A DNA stretch of 64,000 nucleotides from positions 124,001-188,000 of the forward strand of contig NZ_QVON01000001.1 in the NCBI RefSeq assembly GCF_003426735.1. Direction: 5' to 3'. The position numbers were made by a program, and so were the translations under genes. The notes under the pieces were generated by a model that searched no databases, had not been told where the DNA came from, and was given only the letters and a program-made list of their open reading frames with translations. This stretch comes from Arenibacter sp. P308M17 (GTDB taxonomy: Bacteria > Bacteroidota > Bacteroidia > Flavobacteriales > Flavobacteriaceae). Below are positions 1 to 8,837 of the stretch, piece after piece; position 1 is the first letter of the stretch; each line of letters begins with the position of its first letter.

Positions 1-695
1 TTGGATTTCATGGTCCCATCTTAAGGGAAATAGGTGCTTTGGGTTTTGTTACCTTATCCAGGCAGGCCGTAATTAGCCTGATCTATTTATTGATGAACAA
101 CATCCTCTTTGGTCTGGGAGGAGAGGCAATGATTGCCGTCTATGCCATTATAGGTAGGATGCTCATGTTTGCCCTGTTCCCTGTTTTTGGGGTTACACAG
201 GGATTTCTGCCCATTGCAGGATTTAATTATGGAGCAAAAAAATACCAAAGGGTACGGGAGTCGATCAATACCGCCATCCTATACGCTGCCGGCCTGGCAT
301 TTGTGGTGTTTGTAGGGCTCATGATATTCCCTGCTGAGATTGCCGCCCTGTTTTTGAGCAACCGGCCGGATATGTCGGCCTCCGAACTGGCTATGAATTC
401 CTATGTTTTGGAACACACCCCCTCGGCCATGCGATGGGTCTTTGCGGCGACCCCCATTATAGCCATTCAGTTGATCGGGGCGGCTTATTTTCAGGCCATA
501 GGGAAGGCCGTACCGGCATTATTATTGACCTTAAGCCGGCAGGGCTTCTTTTTTATACCGATCATTTTAATTTTACCCAATTACTTGGGAGAGCTGGGCG
601 TTTGGATCTCCTTCCCCATTGCCGATGTCCTGGCCACCCTTGTTACCGGTTATTTTTTGAGGAAAGAGGTGAGGAAAGAGTTGGTTCCGGAATAA
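1..695 (+). CDS. MATE family efflux transporter, C-terminal part
   Basis: The reading frame is open from the left edge, so the start lies outside the window; about 231 residues are visible. MATE proteins export drugs or organic cations across the inner membrane, driven by Na+ or H+. The fragment has alternating hydrophobic helices and the characteristic stretch VTQGFLPIAGFNYGAKK, seen in NorM/MepA-type MATE proteins at the start of the second six-helix bundle. The end is short and charged (FLRKEVRKELVPE). The internal TTG at 39 is not the real start because the frame runs through it. The next gene lies 145 bases downstream on the same strand. Family call is firm; substrate cannot be told. Confidence 0.88.
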   Translation, partial: GFHGPILREIGALGFVTLSRQAVISLIYLLMNNILFGLGGEAMIAVYAIIGRMLMFALFPVFGVTQGFLPIAGFNYGAKKYQRVRESINTAILYAAGLAFVVFVGLMIFPAEIAALFLSNRPDMSASELAMNSYVLEHTPSAMRWVFAATPIIAIQLIGAAYFQAIGKAVPALLLTLSRQGFFFIPIILILPNYLGELGVWISFPIADVLATLVTGYFLRKEVRKELVPE

Positions 696-840
696 AGTTA
701 TGAACATTACCGAAAAATCCAGCGCTGGTACGCGTGTCGCGCCCGTACCCTGTTAGACCATACCCGTTCTATAGTAAGATGAGCTTTATATTAGTTTTTC
801 AGAAATCCGTCCATTATCTTTACGGAACAAGAGACATGGC

Positions 841-1392
841 ATGAGCGACTATTATAATTATATAAAATCCTTGCACCTCATTTTTGTGGTAACCTGGTTT
901 GCGGGATTGTTCTATATACCCCGCTTGTTCATATATCATATAGAAGCGGATAAAAAACCTTCGCCGGAAAGGGAAATCCTTACCAATCAACTAAAGTTGA
1001 TGGCCAAGAGATTGTGGTTTATCATTACATGGCCATCCGCGGTCTTGGCCACCTTCTTTGCGGTATGGTTGTTGGTTTTGTATCCTGCCTGGCTGCAACA
1101 GCCGTGGATGCATATAAAACTTGTCTTTGTACTGTTACTGATAGCCTACCATCTAAAAAATCACCGGATCTTTAAGCAGTTGCAGCGCGATGAGGTAAAT
1201 TATACCTCCAAATTTATGCGGGTATGGAACGAAGGGGCTACCTTGATTTTGTTTGCAGTGGTTTTCTTGGTGATTTTGAAAGGTACCTTCAATTGGATTT
1301 TTGGGGTTGTCGGTATTATTGTCCTAGGAGTACTTTTAATGCTTGGTATCCGGCTTTACAAGCGGATCCGCGAAAAAAATCCGGAAGCCTAA
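841..1392 (+). CDS. hemJ: HemJ-like protoporphyrinogen IX oxidase (CopD/UPF0093 family)
   Basis: Integral membrane protein of 183 residues with about five hydrophobic helices. The N-terminus KSLHLIFVVTWFAGLFYIPR is the family signature, including the conserved His12 taken as a haem ligand in studied HemJ proteins, and a conserved Lys follows the fourth helix (FLVILKGTFNW). HemJ converts protoporphyrinogen IX to protoporphyrin IX in haem synthesis in bacteria that lack HemG/HemY. The length is somewhat above the usual 140-180 because of an additional C-terminal helix and basic tail. The ATG at 841 is preceded by a weak -7-like TATCTTTA at 815-822. Such proteins are often annotated as CopD family; the HemJ role is inferred from the family. 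Confidence 0.75.
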   Translation: MSDYYNYIKSLHLIFVVTWFAGLFYIPRLFIYHIEADKKPSPEREILTNQLKLMAKRLWFIITWPSAVLATFFAVWLLVLYPAWLQQPWMHIKLVFVLLLIAYHLKNHRIFKQLQRDEVNYTSKFMRVWNEGATLILFAVVFLVILKGTFNWIFGVVGIIVLGVLLMLGIRLYKRIREKNPEA

Positions 1393-1466
1393 GCGCTTCT
1401 TGCCCTTAAATCGGTATCTGTTTTGGCCTGATAATTGTTACCTTTAAGATTTAAAATAGATTTCAA

Positions 1467-2933
1467 TTGTTCAGAATCTTTTCCTTACGTTCCCGGATTT
1501 TTATCTCCATGATTTTTTGGGTGGTGATTGCGTTTGTTCTAATTGCATCCGTAACTATATACCAATACAGTGAGCAAAATAGGGATTACCATTCGGAACG
1601 TATGGAACGAAAGGAGGAGCAGGTCAAACAGAGCATAGATTTAGTGCTTCAAAAGACCACCTATCCCGTAACAACAGAAAATCTCGGCCATATTTTTAGG
1701 GATGAAATCTATGAGATTGCCTTGGTACAGAATATTAACTTTAATATTTATGATCTTCAGGGCCAGTTAATTAAGAGTTCCAGACCCAAGTTTGAAGTAG
1801 ACTCTATTTCCACATGTTTGGATGCGGAAGTGTTGAATAAATTGGCCGTTGCCCCCACAAATAGGTACGTGGAAAAGAAATCGGCATCTGGCTATAGTTA
1901 TCAGGCGTCCTATTCCTACATAAACGACAAAAGGTTTAAACATGTGGGGATTTTAAACCTTCCCTATTTTGAGGATAATTCTTTTAATGACAAGGAATTA
2001 AGGGAAATACTGTTGAGGCTTACTGGAGCCTATTTACTTTTGATGCTCTTGGCTATTGGACTTGCCTATTTTATTTCCAAATATATCACCAGGTCCTTAC
2101 AGACCATTTCGGACAGATTAAACAAGACCGACCTCACCAAGAGGAACGAAAAGATTATTGTGGAGAACCCTAGCGAGGAAATTGGGAAGTTGATTACCTC
2201 CTATAACGCAATGATAGACGAGCTGGAGATAAGTGCGGCCAAACTGGCCAAAGGGGAAAGGGAACAGGCATGGCGCGAAATGGCAAAACAGGTGGCCCAT
2301 GAAATTAAAAATCCGCTTACCCCTATGCGTCTAAGCGTGCAGAGTTTTGAACGAAAGTTCGACCCCGATGATCCGGATATTGCAAAAAAAGTTTCGGAGT
2401 TTTCAAAAACACTGATTCAGCAGATTGATACCATGAGCAGTATAGCTTCTGCATTTTCCAACTTTGCCAATATGCCCGCCCAGCAGAACGAGACCTTAAA
2501 TGTGGTGGAGATCGTAAAAATGGCGGTGGATATTTTTGATGAAAACTATATTCATTTTTCTTCCGATGAAGAGGAAATAATAGCCAAATTGGATCGTACA
2601 CAATTAATTAGAGTAGTTACCAACCTGGTTAAAAATGCTACCCAGGCGATTGTTAATGTCGATACTCCCCATATTTTGGTAACCGTCTCCAGAGAGGGGG
2701 ATTTTGTGAAAATGACCGTGAAAGACAATGGTATGGGAATCTCCATGGAGTCCAAGGAAAGGGTGTTCGAACCTAAATTTACCACCAAGACAAGTGGTAT
2801 GGGCCTTGGTCTTGGGATGGTCAAAAATATTGTGGAAACTTATAAAGGAAGCATCAGTTTTGTTTCCGAACCGGCTAAGGGAACCGTTTTTACAGTGCGG
2901 TTTCCCATCGCAAAAGTAGGTACACATAGATAA
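1467..2933 (+). CDS. NtrY-like membrane sensor histidine kinase
   Basis: Protein of 488 residues: membrane helix at about 12-33, a periplasmic domain to about 185, a second helix to about 205, a HAMP linker, a HisKA domain with phospho-acceptor His278 in AKQVAHEIKNPLTPMRL, and an HATPase domain with N box (NLVKNATQAI), G1 (DNGMGI) and G2 (GMGLGLGM). The H box with NPLTPMRL is typical of the NtrY/AtoS group. No response regulator is adjacent, so it is an orphan kinase and its partner is unknown. The frame opens after a stop at 1452, so TTG at 1467 is the first usable start; ATG at 1509 would cut into the first membrane helix. The next gene, a crotonase, follows 66 bases later. Confidence 0.85.
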   Translation: MFRIFSLRSRIFISMIFWVVIAFVLIASVTIYQYSEQNRDYHSERMERKEEQVKQSIDLVLQKTTYPVTTENLGHIFRDEIYEIALVQNINFNIYDLQGQLIKSSRPKFEVDSISTCLDAEVLNKLAVAPTNRYVEKKSASGYSYQASYSYINDKRFKHVGILNLPYFEDNSFNDKELREILLRLTGAYLLLMLLAIGLAYFISKYITRSLQTISDRLNKTDLTKRNEKIIVENPSEEIGKLITSYNAMIDELEISAAKLAKGEREQAWREMAKQVAHEIKNPLTPMRLSVQSFERKFDPDDPDIAKKVSEFSKTLIQQIDTMSSIASAFSNFANMPAQQNETLNVVEIVKMAVDIFDENYIHFSSDEEEIIAKLDRTQLIRVVTNLVKNATQAIVNVDTPHILVTVSREGDFVKMTVKDNGMGISMESKERVFEPKFTTKTSGMGLGLGMVKNIVETYKGSISFVSEPAKGTVFTVRFPIAKVGTHR

Positions 2934-2999
2934 ATCCATATAGGCAAGAAAGCAAATAGGCAATGTTTAGACAATATGAAATGAAAATTAATTTGAGCT

Positions 3000-3782
3000 A
3001 TGAAATTTGAAAACGTACTTATTACTACAGACAGGGAGGTGGCCATTATCACCATAAATAGGCCTACCAAATTAAATGCACTTAATAAGGCCACTATTGA
3101 AGAACTGCACCATGCATTTAAAGATTTGGAGAAGGATAAAAATGTAAAGGTGATTATTTTAACGGGAAGTGGCGAGAAGGCGTTTGTGGCAGGGGCCGAT
3201 ATTTCCGAGTTTGCCCATTTCTCGGAGAAGGAAGGGGGAAAACTGGCCTCAAAAGGACAAAAGAAATTGTTCGATTTTGTAGAGAACCTATCCACGCCGG
3301 TCATAGCCGCTGTAAACGGATTCGCCTTGGGAGGTGGCCTAGAATTGGCTATGGCCTGTCATTTCAGGGTGGCCAGCCATAATGCCAGAATGGGACTTCC
3401 CGAAGTTTCCCTAGGCGTTATACCAGGTTATGGGGGAACACAGCGCCTACCACAACTTATTGGGAGGGGCAGGGCCATGGAAATGATCTTAACAGGGGGC
3501 ATGATCGATGCTGCCAAAGCCCTTGGGTTCGGCTTGGTCAACTATGTGGTAGAGCAGGAACATCTTATGGACCTATGTATGAAATTTGCAGGTAAGATAT
3601 CGAATAATTCTCCTGTGGCCATTAGTTATGCAATAAAAGCGATAAATGCTGGTTTTAACAATAGTATTAACGGGTATAAGGTAGAAATAGAGGCTTTTGG
3701 CAGTTGTTTTGGTACTTCGGATTTTAAGGAGGGAACCACTGCTTTCAGGGAAAAAAGAAAGGCCAATTTTCCGGGTGCTTAA
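3000..3782 (+). CDS. Enoyl-CoA hydratase/isomerase family (crotonase) protein
   Basis: Cytoplasmic protein of 260 residues, the usual length for a single-domain crotonase. It has the oxyanion-hole segments AFVAGADISE (about 61-70) and NGFALGGGLELA, and both acid residues used for hydration, Glu115 (GGGLE) and Glu135 (GLPEV), spaced 20 apart as in the classical enoyl-CoA hydratase pair. It therefore should hydrate trans-2-enoyl-CoA to 3-hydroxyacyl-CoA, in fatty-acid or amino-acid breakdown. ATG at 3000 is the first good start. The following gene starts 23 bases downstream, so they may be cotranscribed, but no other beta-oxidation gene is nearby. Precise substrate (short-chain, crotonyl, phenylacetate route) cannot be assigned. 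Confidence 0.88.
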   Translation: MKFENVLITTDREVAIITINRPTKLNALNKATIEELHHAFKDLEKDKNVKVIILTGSGEKAFVAGADISEFAHFSEKEGGKLASKGQKKLFDFVENLSTPVIAAVNGFALGGGLELAMACHFRVASHNARMGLPEVSLGVIPGYGGTQRLPQLIGRGRAMEMILTGGMIDAAKALGFGLVNYVVEQEHLMDLCMKFAGKISNNSPVAISYAIKAINAGFNNSINGYKVEIEAFGSCFGTSDFKEGTTAFREKRKANFPGA

Positions 3783-3805
3783 AAACAACCCTTAAATTAT
3801 TTGTT

Positions 3806-5377
3806 ATGGATGTTGGGAAAAAATTGATGTTGCCATGTTTCCTTTTATGCTTTTTTTTTCTGTCTCGGGCACAACAGTTGCCCGTTGAATATAGTTTTGG
3901 AGAAAAATATAACGATAGGTATAAATATTCCAACCTTCTAGAAATTTTAAATGATGGAATGGGAGGTTCCATATTGGTGCGTTCCTATTATACCGGTATC
4001 ATCCTGAAGCCGAAAGGATATTTTATTGAACATTATAACAAAGAACTGCAGCTGATAGGGGAACACAATTACAAGCTAAAGGGCCCCGATTTTGTAAATG
4101 CATTTGTTAGGAACGGACAACTTAATATTTTGTTCCTGAACTACGATCTTCGCAAGGGTGCCTATGATTACGTGGTACATAGCAGTCCAATGGACAATTT
4201 TAATTTTACGGAAGAGACCATTCTTTCCATACCCTCCCAACAGGTAAACCAGCCTTTGGACCACAATTACTACAAGAGGAATTTTTCATCAGGGTTTTCT
4301 ACTACAACTTTTTTCAATGAGGACAAATCCGCTTTTGCCATCAGTACCCACTATAAGAAAGGGAAAGATGAGAAACATTTTGTTTATCTATTTAACAGTA
4401 GCCTGAACAAACTCATGGAGTATGATTTTTCTGCGGAAATAGAGGAAAAGAACTATGCCTTTGAAAATATGGTTACTTCAAAAGATTTAAACCAGGTATA
4501 CCTGGTTGGTAAAGCCTATTATAAAAAGAAGCGCTTCGCGGCCACGGAACGCAGATTTCAATACGAATTGTTAAAGGTGGCCAAGGACGGTGCCCTTACA
4601 CAGACTTTTGACGACCCCGGTAAATTTTCAGAGGCCCTAAAGCCCATCATCCTAAATGATAAATTGATCTGTATTGGTTTTTATGCGGACAGAAAGGACA
4701 ATAGGTATAATGGGTTGGCCTATTTTGAACTGGATAGGAACTCCCTGGATGTCAAGGCAAAGAAATACAATGCGTTTTCCCAACAGTTTATGGAGGATAA
4801 GTTTGGTAGGGAAGAGGATACGGAAATTAAAAATTTAATTTTTAAGAACGTAAGCGTTACAAAGGATAATTCCATTCTTTTTAATGCAGAGGAGTACTTC
4901 GTTACTTCCAGTGTACAGCAGGATCCAACCGGTTCCAGGGTGCAGATCGAAAGGTTTCATTACAATGATATTGTCAGCGCCAAATTAAATCCGGAAGGAG
5001 AGATCATATGGGCAAGAAATATCAACAAGTCGGAGGTGACCCAGGGAGACGGGGCATATGCCTCATACAGTTCTTGTGCCAGTGGCGACAATACGTATTA
5101 TTTGATCAGCACGGCAGCGGAAAACCCACAATTGTTAAGTGGGGAAAGGCTGATTTTTAAACAGGGCCTTAGCCGCAACAGAAATGTGTTTATGATCCAA
5201 TTGGACAGGGAGGGAAAGATAAGTTATGAAAAGGTAATAGATGATCATGAAGCGCGACTCCCCTTAATGGTTTCCATGCCATTAATAGATAAGGAAAACA
5301 GCAATATGCTGTTTTATGCCAAAAGGGGATCCAAAAAGCAATTGGTAAGAGTGGATATTAATGGCTCCAATAACTAA
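3806..5377 (+). CDS. Secreted protein of unknown function, 523 residues
   Basis: I do not recognise this protein. It starts MDVGKKLMLPCFLLCFFFLS and continues RAQQLPVEY, a signal peptide with a likely cut after RAQ, so it should be exported. There is no lipobox Cys near the cut and no later membrane helix. The rest is rich in aromatic residues and beta-strand-like patches with repeated motifs of the type 'DRKDNRYNGLAYFELD' and 'KLNPEGEIIWARNI', suggesting a beta-propeller-like fold, as in many Bacteroidota exported proteins; this is an inference from pattern only. No C-terminal sorting domain is evident. It lies 23 bases after the crotonase gene. A repeat-bearing element begins 21 bases past its stop. 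Confidence 0.7.
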   Translation: MDVGKKLMLPCFLLCFFFLSRAQQLPVEYSFGEKYNDRYKYSNLLEILNDGMGGSILVRSYYTGIILKPKGYFIEHYNKELQLIGEHNYKLKGPDFVNAFVRNGQLNILFLNYDLRKGAYDYVVHSSPMDNFNFTEETILSIPSQQVNQPLDHNYYKRNFSSGFSTTTFFNEDKSAFAISTHYKKGKDEKHFVYLFNSSLNKLMEYDFSAEIEEKNYAFENMVTSKDLNQVYLVGKAYYKKKRFAATERRFQYELLKVAKDGALTQTFDDPGKFSEALKPIILNDKLICIGFYADRKDNRYNGLAYFELDRNSLDVKAKKYNAFSQQFMEDKFGREEDTEIKNLIFKNVSVTKDNSILFNAEEYFVTSSVQQDPTGSRVQIERFHYNDIVSAKLNPEGEIIWARNINKSEVTQGDGAYASYSSCASGDNTYYLISTAAENPQLLSGERLIFKQGLSRNRNVFMIQLDREGKISYEKVIDDHEARLPLMVSMPLIDKENSNMLFYAKRGSKKQLVRVDINGSNN

Positions 5378-5398
5378 ACCAATATGCAATAAATTTTT

Positions 5399-5619
5399 AG
5401 TACATGACAAAATTCCATATCGCAAGATTTTCCTCAATTTTGACCCCAACCCAAAAGCCCGCCTGTCCGCCCGTTCCGGTACGGACGGGAACGAAGTAGT
5501 CGGGCAGGGGAGAAATCAAGGAAAATCAGGCTCCCCTGCCTACCGGACAGGCAGGCTTTAGGGTTTGGGGTAAAGCGGATTTTCCGATGAACCTTGTTAA
5601 GACGATTTTGTCATGTACT
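5399..5619. mobile_element. MITE-like inverted-repeat element, copy 1
   Basis: A 221-base element bounded by perfect 15-base terminal inverted repeats, AGTACATGACAAAAT (5399-5413) and its complement (5605-5619). The inside is also roughly palindromic: AAGCC-GCCTGTCCG near 5455-5468 pairs with CGGACAGGC-GGCTT near 5544-5558, so the whole unit could fold into one long hairpin. It carries no credible gene. Its right end resembles, on the opposite strand, the left end of the element at 6954-7266 beyond the terminal repeat itself (ATCGTCTTAA-AAGGTT). Non-autonomous transposable element is an inference; no clear target duplication was found. Confidence 0.6.
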
Positions 5620-5669
5620 TAGCAATGAAATAAAATTATATATCTGCGGGCAAGGACCGGATGATAAGT

Positions 5670-5762
5670 AGGCAGTAAGTGGTAAGCCCTAAGCAATTGG
5701 CAATAAGCACAATGGCAAAAATTGCCTACTGAAAACTGTTTACTGAACACTGCCCACTGCCT
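5670..5762. repeat. Imperfect inverted repeat with ACTG-rich arms
   Basis: AGGCAGTAAGTGG at the left faces CACTGCCCACTGCCT at the right, and the middle carries short repeated ACTG/AACTGTT and AAGC/CAAT units. It fills much of the gap between the 221-base element and the radical SAM gene. Low-complexity repeats of this kind are common between genes in this group. No gene is seen in it. Confidence 0.5.
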
Positions 5763-5854
5763 CGTGCCTTTACTCAAAGATAGGTCTGTTATTTAACAAA
5801 TGTAAATGATAAAATATTGGAAATAATCCATAATTTTGGATTAAATCCTATATT

Positions 5855-6928
5855 TTGAAAGAACAAGAATATATTAAGGGCCGCGGTGCCCAAAAAAATA
5901 CGAACAATAGATTTTCCGAATTTTCGAACGAATTAAGGGACGATTTCCTTGAATTCTGTCGCGTGGAAGGGGAAATATCGGATCGCAACAAGACACAATA
6001 TCTTCCCATTTTCCCAAAGACCATTGTAAATAAGGTGGATAGTCCCGATGTGGGTATGGGTTATTCCATGAATCCTTATCAGGGTTGCGAGCACGGATGT
6101 ATTTATTGCTATGCTAGAAATTCCCATGAATATTGGGGCTATAGTGCCGGACTCGATTTTGAACGCAAAATTTTGGTTAAAAAGGATGCCCCTGTCCTAT
6201 TGGAAGCCAAATTGAAAAGTAAGAGTTGGAAGGCCGCTACCATTGTCCTATCCGGGAATACGGACTGTTACCAGCCTGCGGAACATCAATTTGGGATTAC
6301 TAGGGCATGCTTGGAAGTATTTCTAAGGTATCGTCATCCTGTAGGGATAATTACCAAAAATGCACTGATAATAAGGGATCTGGATATCCTGACCCAATTG
6401 GCTCGGGAAAATTTGATAGGGGTGAATATATCCGTAACCACTTTGTGCGAAGACACCCGGCGCATCCTGGAACCTAGGACGGCCACCATTAAAAAACGAT
6501 TGGAGACCATTCGGCAATTGTCCGAGAGCAATATTCCGGTAAATGCCATGTTGGCCCCTATAATACCGGGGATAAACAGTCATGAAATACTTAATTTGGC
6601 CAACGCCGTATCCCAGGCCGGAGCGCTTTCCTTTGGGTTTACCGTGGTTAGGCTTAATGGTGCCATAGGCCAAATATTTGAGGATTGGATAAGAAAGACC
6701 CTGCCCGACAGGGCCAATAAAGTATTGCAGCAGATAAAGGACTGCCATGGGGGCTCCCTAAACGACAGTCGCTTTGGGACCCGTAGCAGAGGTGAGGGCA
6801 AAATAGCCCAACAAATTAAGGATGTGGCCCATTTGGCGCGACAAAAGTATTTCAAGGACAAAGTCTTTCCAAAACTCAATACGGAGCTGTACGAAACCTA
6901 TAAGGGAGGGCAGTTGAAGTTATTTTAA
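5855..6928 (+). CDS. PA0069-family radical SAM protein (SplB-like)
   Basis: Protein of 357 residues with the iron-sulfur motif CEHGCIYC (Cys78, Cys82, Cys85) that binds the 4Fe-4S cluster cleaving S-adenosylmethionine. The N-terminal IKGRGAQ and the SMNPYQGCEHGC and GNTDCYQPAE stretches are typical of the PA0069/SplB-like radical SAM group, whose reaction is not established for most members. The frame opens after a stop at 5831-5833, and the only usable start before the conserved N-terminus is TTG at 5855, which lies inside a TATATTTTG string. The gene stands alone on its strand and is bracketed by two oppositely oriented inverted-repeat elements, 235 bases upstream and 25 bases downstream. 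Family call is firm, reaction unknown. Confidence 0.87.
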   Translation: MKEQEYIKGRGAQKNTNNRFSEFSNELRDDFLEFCRVEGEISDRNKTQYLPIFPKTIVNKVDSPDVGMGYSMNPYQGCEHGCIYCYARNSHEYWGYSAGLDFERKILVKKDAPVLLEAKLKSKSWKAATIVLSGNTDCYQPAEHQFGITRACLEVFLRYRHPVGIITKNALIIRDLDILTQLARENLIGVNISVTTLCEDTRRILEPRTATIKKRLETIRQLSESNIPVNAMLAPIIPGINSHEILNLANAVSQAGALSFGFTVVRLNGAIGQIFEDWIRKTLPDRANKVLQQIKDCHGGSLNDSRFGTRSRGEGKIAQQIKDVAHLARQKYFKDKVFPKLNTELYETYKGGQLKLF

Positions 6929-6953
6929 CACCAGGTTTTAATAATCTTGGTTT

Positions 6954-7266
6954 AGTACATGAGAAAAATCGTCTTAATAAGGTTGCTTTAGTCCCGATAG
7001 CGGAAGGAGGAATGAGGTTAGTGCCTTTGGATATAGCATAAAGTTATATGGGGAAACAGAATCTCCCCATCCAACAAGTTGGCCACCCCTCTTTGGTAAA
7101 GAGGGGAGCTGAAAAAATGCTCCTCCCTTTTTCAAAGGGAGGTGTCCCGCCAAGGGGGGACGGAGGGATCAGGGAAAAAGTTTACAAAAAATCCCTTTCC
7201 GATAGTCCCTATCGGGAGGGGCAAGAATTGAGCAGAATTTTAGGGAATTAAATTTTGTCATGTACT
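6954..7266. mobile_element. MITE-like inverted-repeat element, copy 2, opposite orientation
   Basis: A 313-base element with ends AGTACATGAGAAAAAT (6954-6969) and ATTTTGTCATGTACT (7252-7266), the same termini as the element at 5399-5619. Its left end matches the right end of copy 1 read on the other strand over about 30 bases, so the two copies face opposite ways around the radical SAM gene. The inside holds hairpins of a G/C-rich repeat class: CCCCTCTTTGGTAAAGAGGGG near 7087-7107, CTCCCTTT/AAAGGGAG near 7124-7142, and CCCGATAG facing CTATCGGG. No gene is supported inside. Confidence 0.6.
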
Positions 7267-7365
7267 ATGTAATCTTGGAGGGATTATTAAAAATAAGTTT
7301 GGGAATAGGCAAATATCCCCTAAGCAGGCGATTTAAATTATATCAAAAGGTATTTGTTTTGAATA

Positions 7366-8022
7366 TCAAGCATTCCCGTTCCATTCCTTATAGAACTGTT
7401 TTAAGTATTCCAGCATAAATTGGTGCCTTTTTTTAGCTAGTTCCTTGCCGGTTTCCGTATTCATTTTGTCTTTTAGGAGCAGTAATTTTTCATAAAAATG
7501 GTTTATGGTGGGTGCCTTTGATGCTTTGTACTCCTCCTTGGTCATTTGTAGGTTGGGGGCAATTTCCGGGTTATAAAGTTCCCTATTCCTAAACCCGCCG
7601 TAGTTGAAGGCACGTGCAATTCCAAGGGCACCAATGGCATCCAAGCGATCGGCATCCTGTACCACCTGCAGTTCTTTGGAAGTAAATAGTTTCTTTGTAC
7701 CCAAACTGGATTTATAGGAGATATTTTCAATAATTTTTACCACATGTTCCACAATTTTTTTCTTTACCCCTAAGGAAGTCAAAAATTCGGATGCCATTTT
7801 AGGCCCCACGGTTTCGTCCCCATTATTAAACTTTGCATCCGCTATATCGTGCAGCAAAGCCCCAAGGCTAACGACCAGTACATCTACCTTTTCATCTTTT
7901 GCAATAAGAAGGGTATTCTTAAAGACGCGTTGTATATGGAACCAATCGTGTCCTCCTTCGGCTCCCTTCAACGTTTCTTTAACAAAAGCAATAGTTTCTT
8001 CAACGATTTGGGTATTGGTCAT
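7366..8022 (-). CDS. HD-domain phosphohydrolase
   Basis: Cytoplasmic protein of 218 residues of the HD superfamily. Metal-binding residues are visible as His25 and His29 (GGHDWFH) and the HD pair 58-59 in LLHDIAD, with a later Asp in VVQDADRLDAIGA. This pattern matches the YedJ/YpgQ-like group of small HD hydrolases, which act on nucleotides or other phosphoesters; the substrate is unknown. The start codon at 8022 overlaps the end of the upstream acyltransferase gene by four bases, so the two are very likely translated from one message. No hairpin terminator was found after its stop. Confidence 0.85.
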   Translation of the reverse strand: MTNTQIVEETIAFVKETLKGAEGGHDWFHIQRVFKNTLLIAKDEKVDVLVVSLGALLHDIADAKFNNGDETVGPKMASEFLTSLGVKKKIVEHVVKIIENISYKSSLGTKKLFTSKELQVVQDADRLDAIGALGIARAFNYGGFRNRELYNPEIAPNLQMTKEEYKASKAPTINHFYEKLLLLKDKMNTETGKELAKKRHQFMLEYLKQFYKEWNGNA

Positions 8023-8756
8023 GCAGATTTAATTAAGGCCTTGGTAATTGTTTTTTCAATGTTTCCTATAAGTTCTTCCACCTCTCCCGTGTTTTCCCAT
8101 GGCCTGTGCACTTCAAAGCTAATGTGATTACCAAGTCCGTAGGGAAATTTGCCATATTTCAGCATCTTCCAGGAATTATGGATACTAATGGGGATGATTA
8201 TGGCCGAAGGGGCCTTTTTTAATAGGATCTTTAGGCCGGTAGTGTGGAATTTTTTGGGATGTCCGGTCTTACTTCTGGTGCCTTCGGGAAAAATTACCGC
8301 GGAACGATTGTGTTTTTCAATATAGCTGCCCAGTTTTGCAATTTGCGCCAGGGACTGTCTACTATCCTTTCTATTTATGAGTACAGACCCCCCATGCCTT
8401 AGGTTATAGGAAACACTCGGTATTCCTTTGCCCAATTCCATTTTACTTACAAATTTGGGATGATGTTTTCGCATATACCAAATAATAGGGGGAATATCGT
8501 GCATACTCTGATGGTTGAGCACAATAATGGCAGGCCTATCAGTTGGTATATTTTGTGGATTGTTAAAGGAATAACGTGTGCCAAGTACATGGGTGCAGCG
8601 CAACAGGCAGAGGTTCAGCAGGGCAACACTTTTTCTGTGTGCATTATAGCCGAACCAATTGAAGCAGATCCATTGAACTGGATGGAACAGCAGCAATGTG
8701 GACCCAAACAATATGAGGTAAAGGGCAGACAAGGGAAATGCCAATACTTTTTGCAT
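8019..8756 (-). CDS. plsC: 1-acyl-sn-glycerol-3-phosphate acyltransferase
   Basis: Protein of 245 residues with the acyltransferase motif HX4D (His82-Asp87 in NHQSMHD), the FPEGTR substrate-binding motif (156-161), and an N-terminal hydrophobic segment for membrane anchoring. PlsC adds the second acyl chain to lysophosphatidate, giving phosphatidate for phospholipid synthesis at the inner membrane. It is the first gene of a pair with the HD hydrolase, overlapping it by four bases. The bacilliredoxin gene upstream on the same strand ends in its own terminator-like hairpin, so this pair probably has a separate promoter in the 81-base gap. Other members of the family acylate lysophospholipids or ornithine lipids, which cannot be excluded. 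Confidence 0.86.
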   Translation of the reverse strand: MQKVLAFPLSALYLILFGSTLLLFHPVQWICFNWFGYNAHRKSVALLNLCLLRCTHVLGTRYSFNNPQNIPTDRPAIIVLNHQSMHDIPPIIWYMRKHHPKFVSKMELGKGIPSVSYNLRHGGSVLINRKDSRQSLAQIAKLGSYIEKHNRSAVIFPEGTRSKTGHPKKFHTTGLKILLKKAPSAIIIPISIHNSWKMLKYGKFPYGLGNHISFEVHRPWENTGEVEELIGNIEKTITKALIKSA

Positions 8757-8761
8757 ACTAC

Positions 8762-8795
8762 AAAAATAAAAAACCGCCCTTTTACAAAGCGGTTT
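8762..8795 (-). terminator. Rho-independent terminator of the bacilliredoxin gene
   Basis: On the minus strand AAACCGC and GCGGTTT (arms at 8789-8795 and 8771-8777) form a stem followed by TTTATTTTTG. It lies about 40 bases after the bacilliredoxin stop codon and ahead of plsC. Confidence 0.7.
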
Positions 8796-8837
8796 CGGTC
8801 AAGAATATTTATGGAATATTAATGGGGAAATGCCGCA

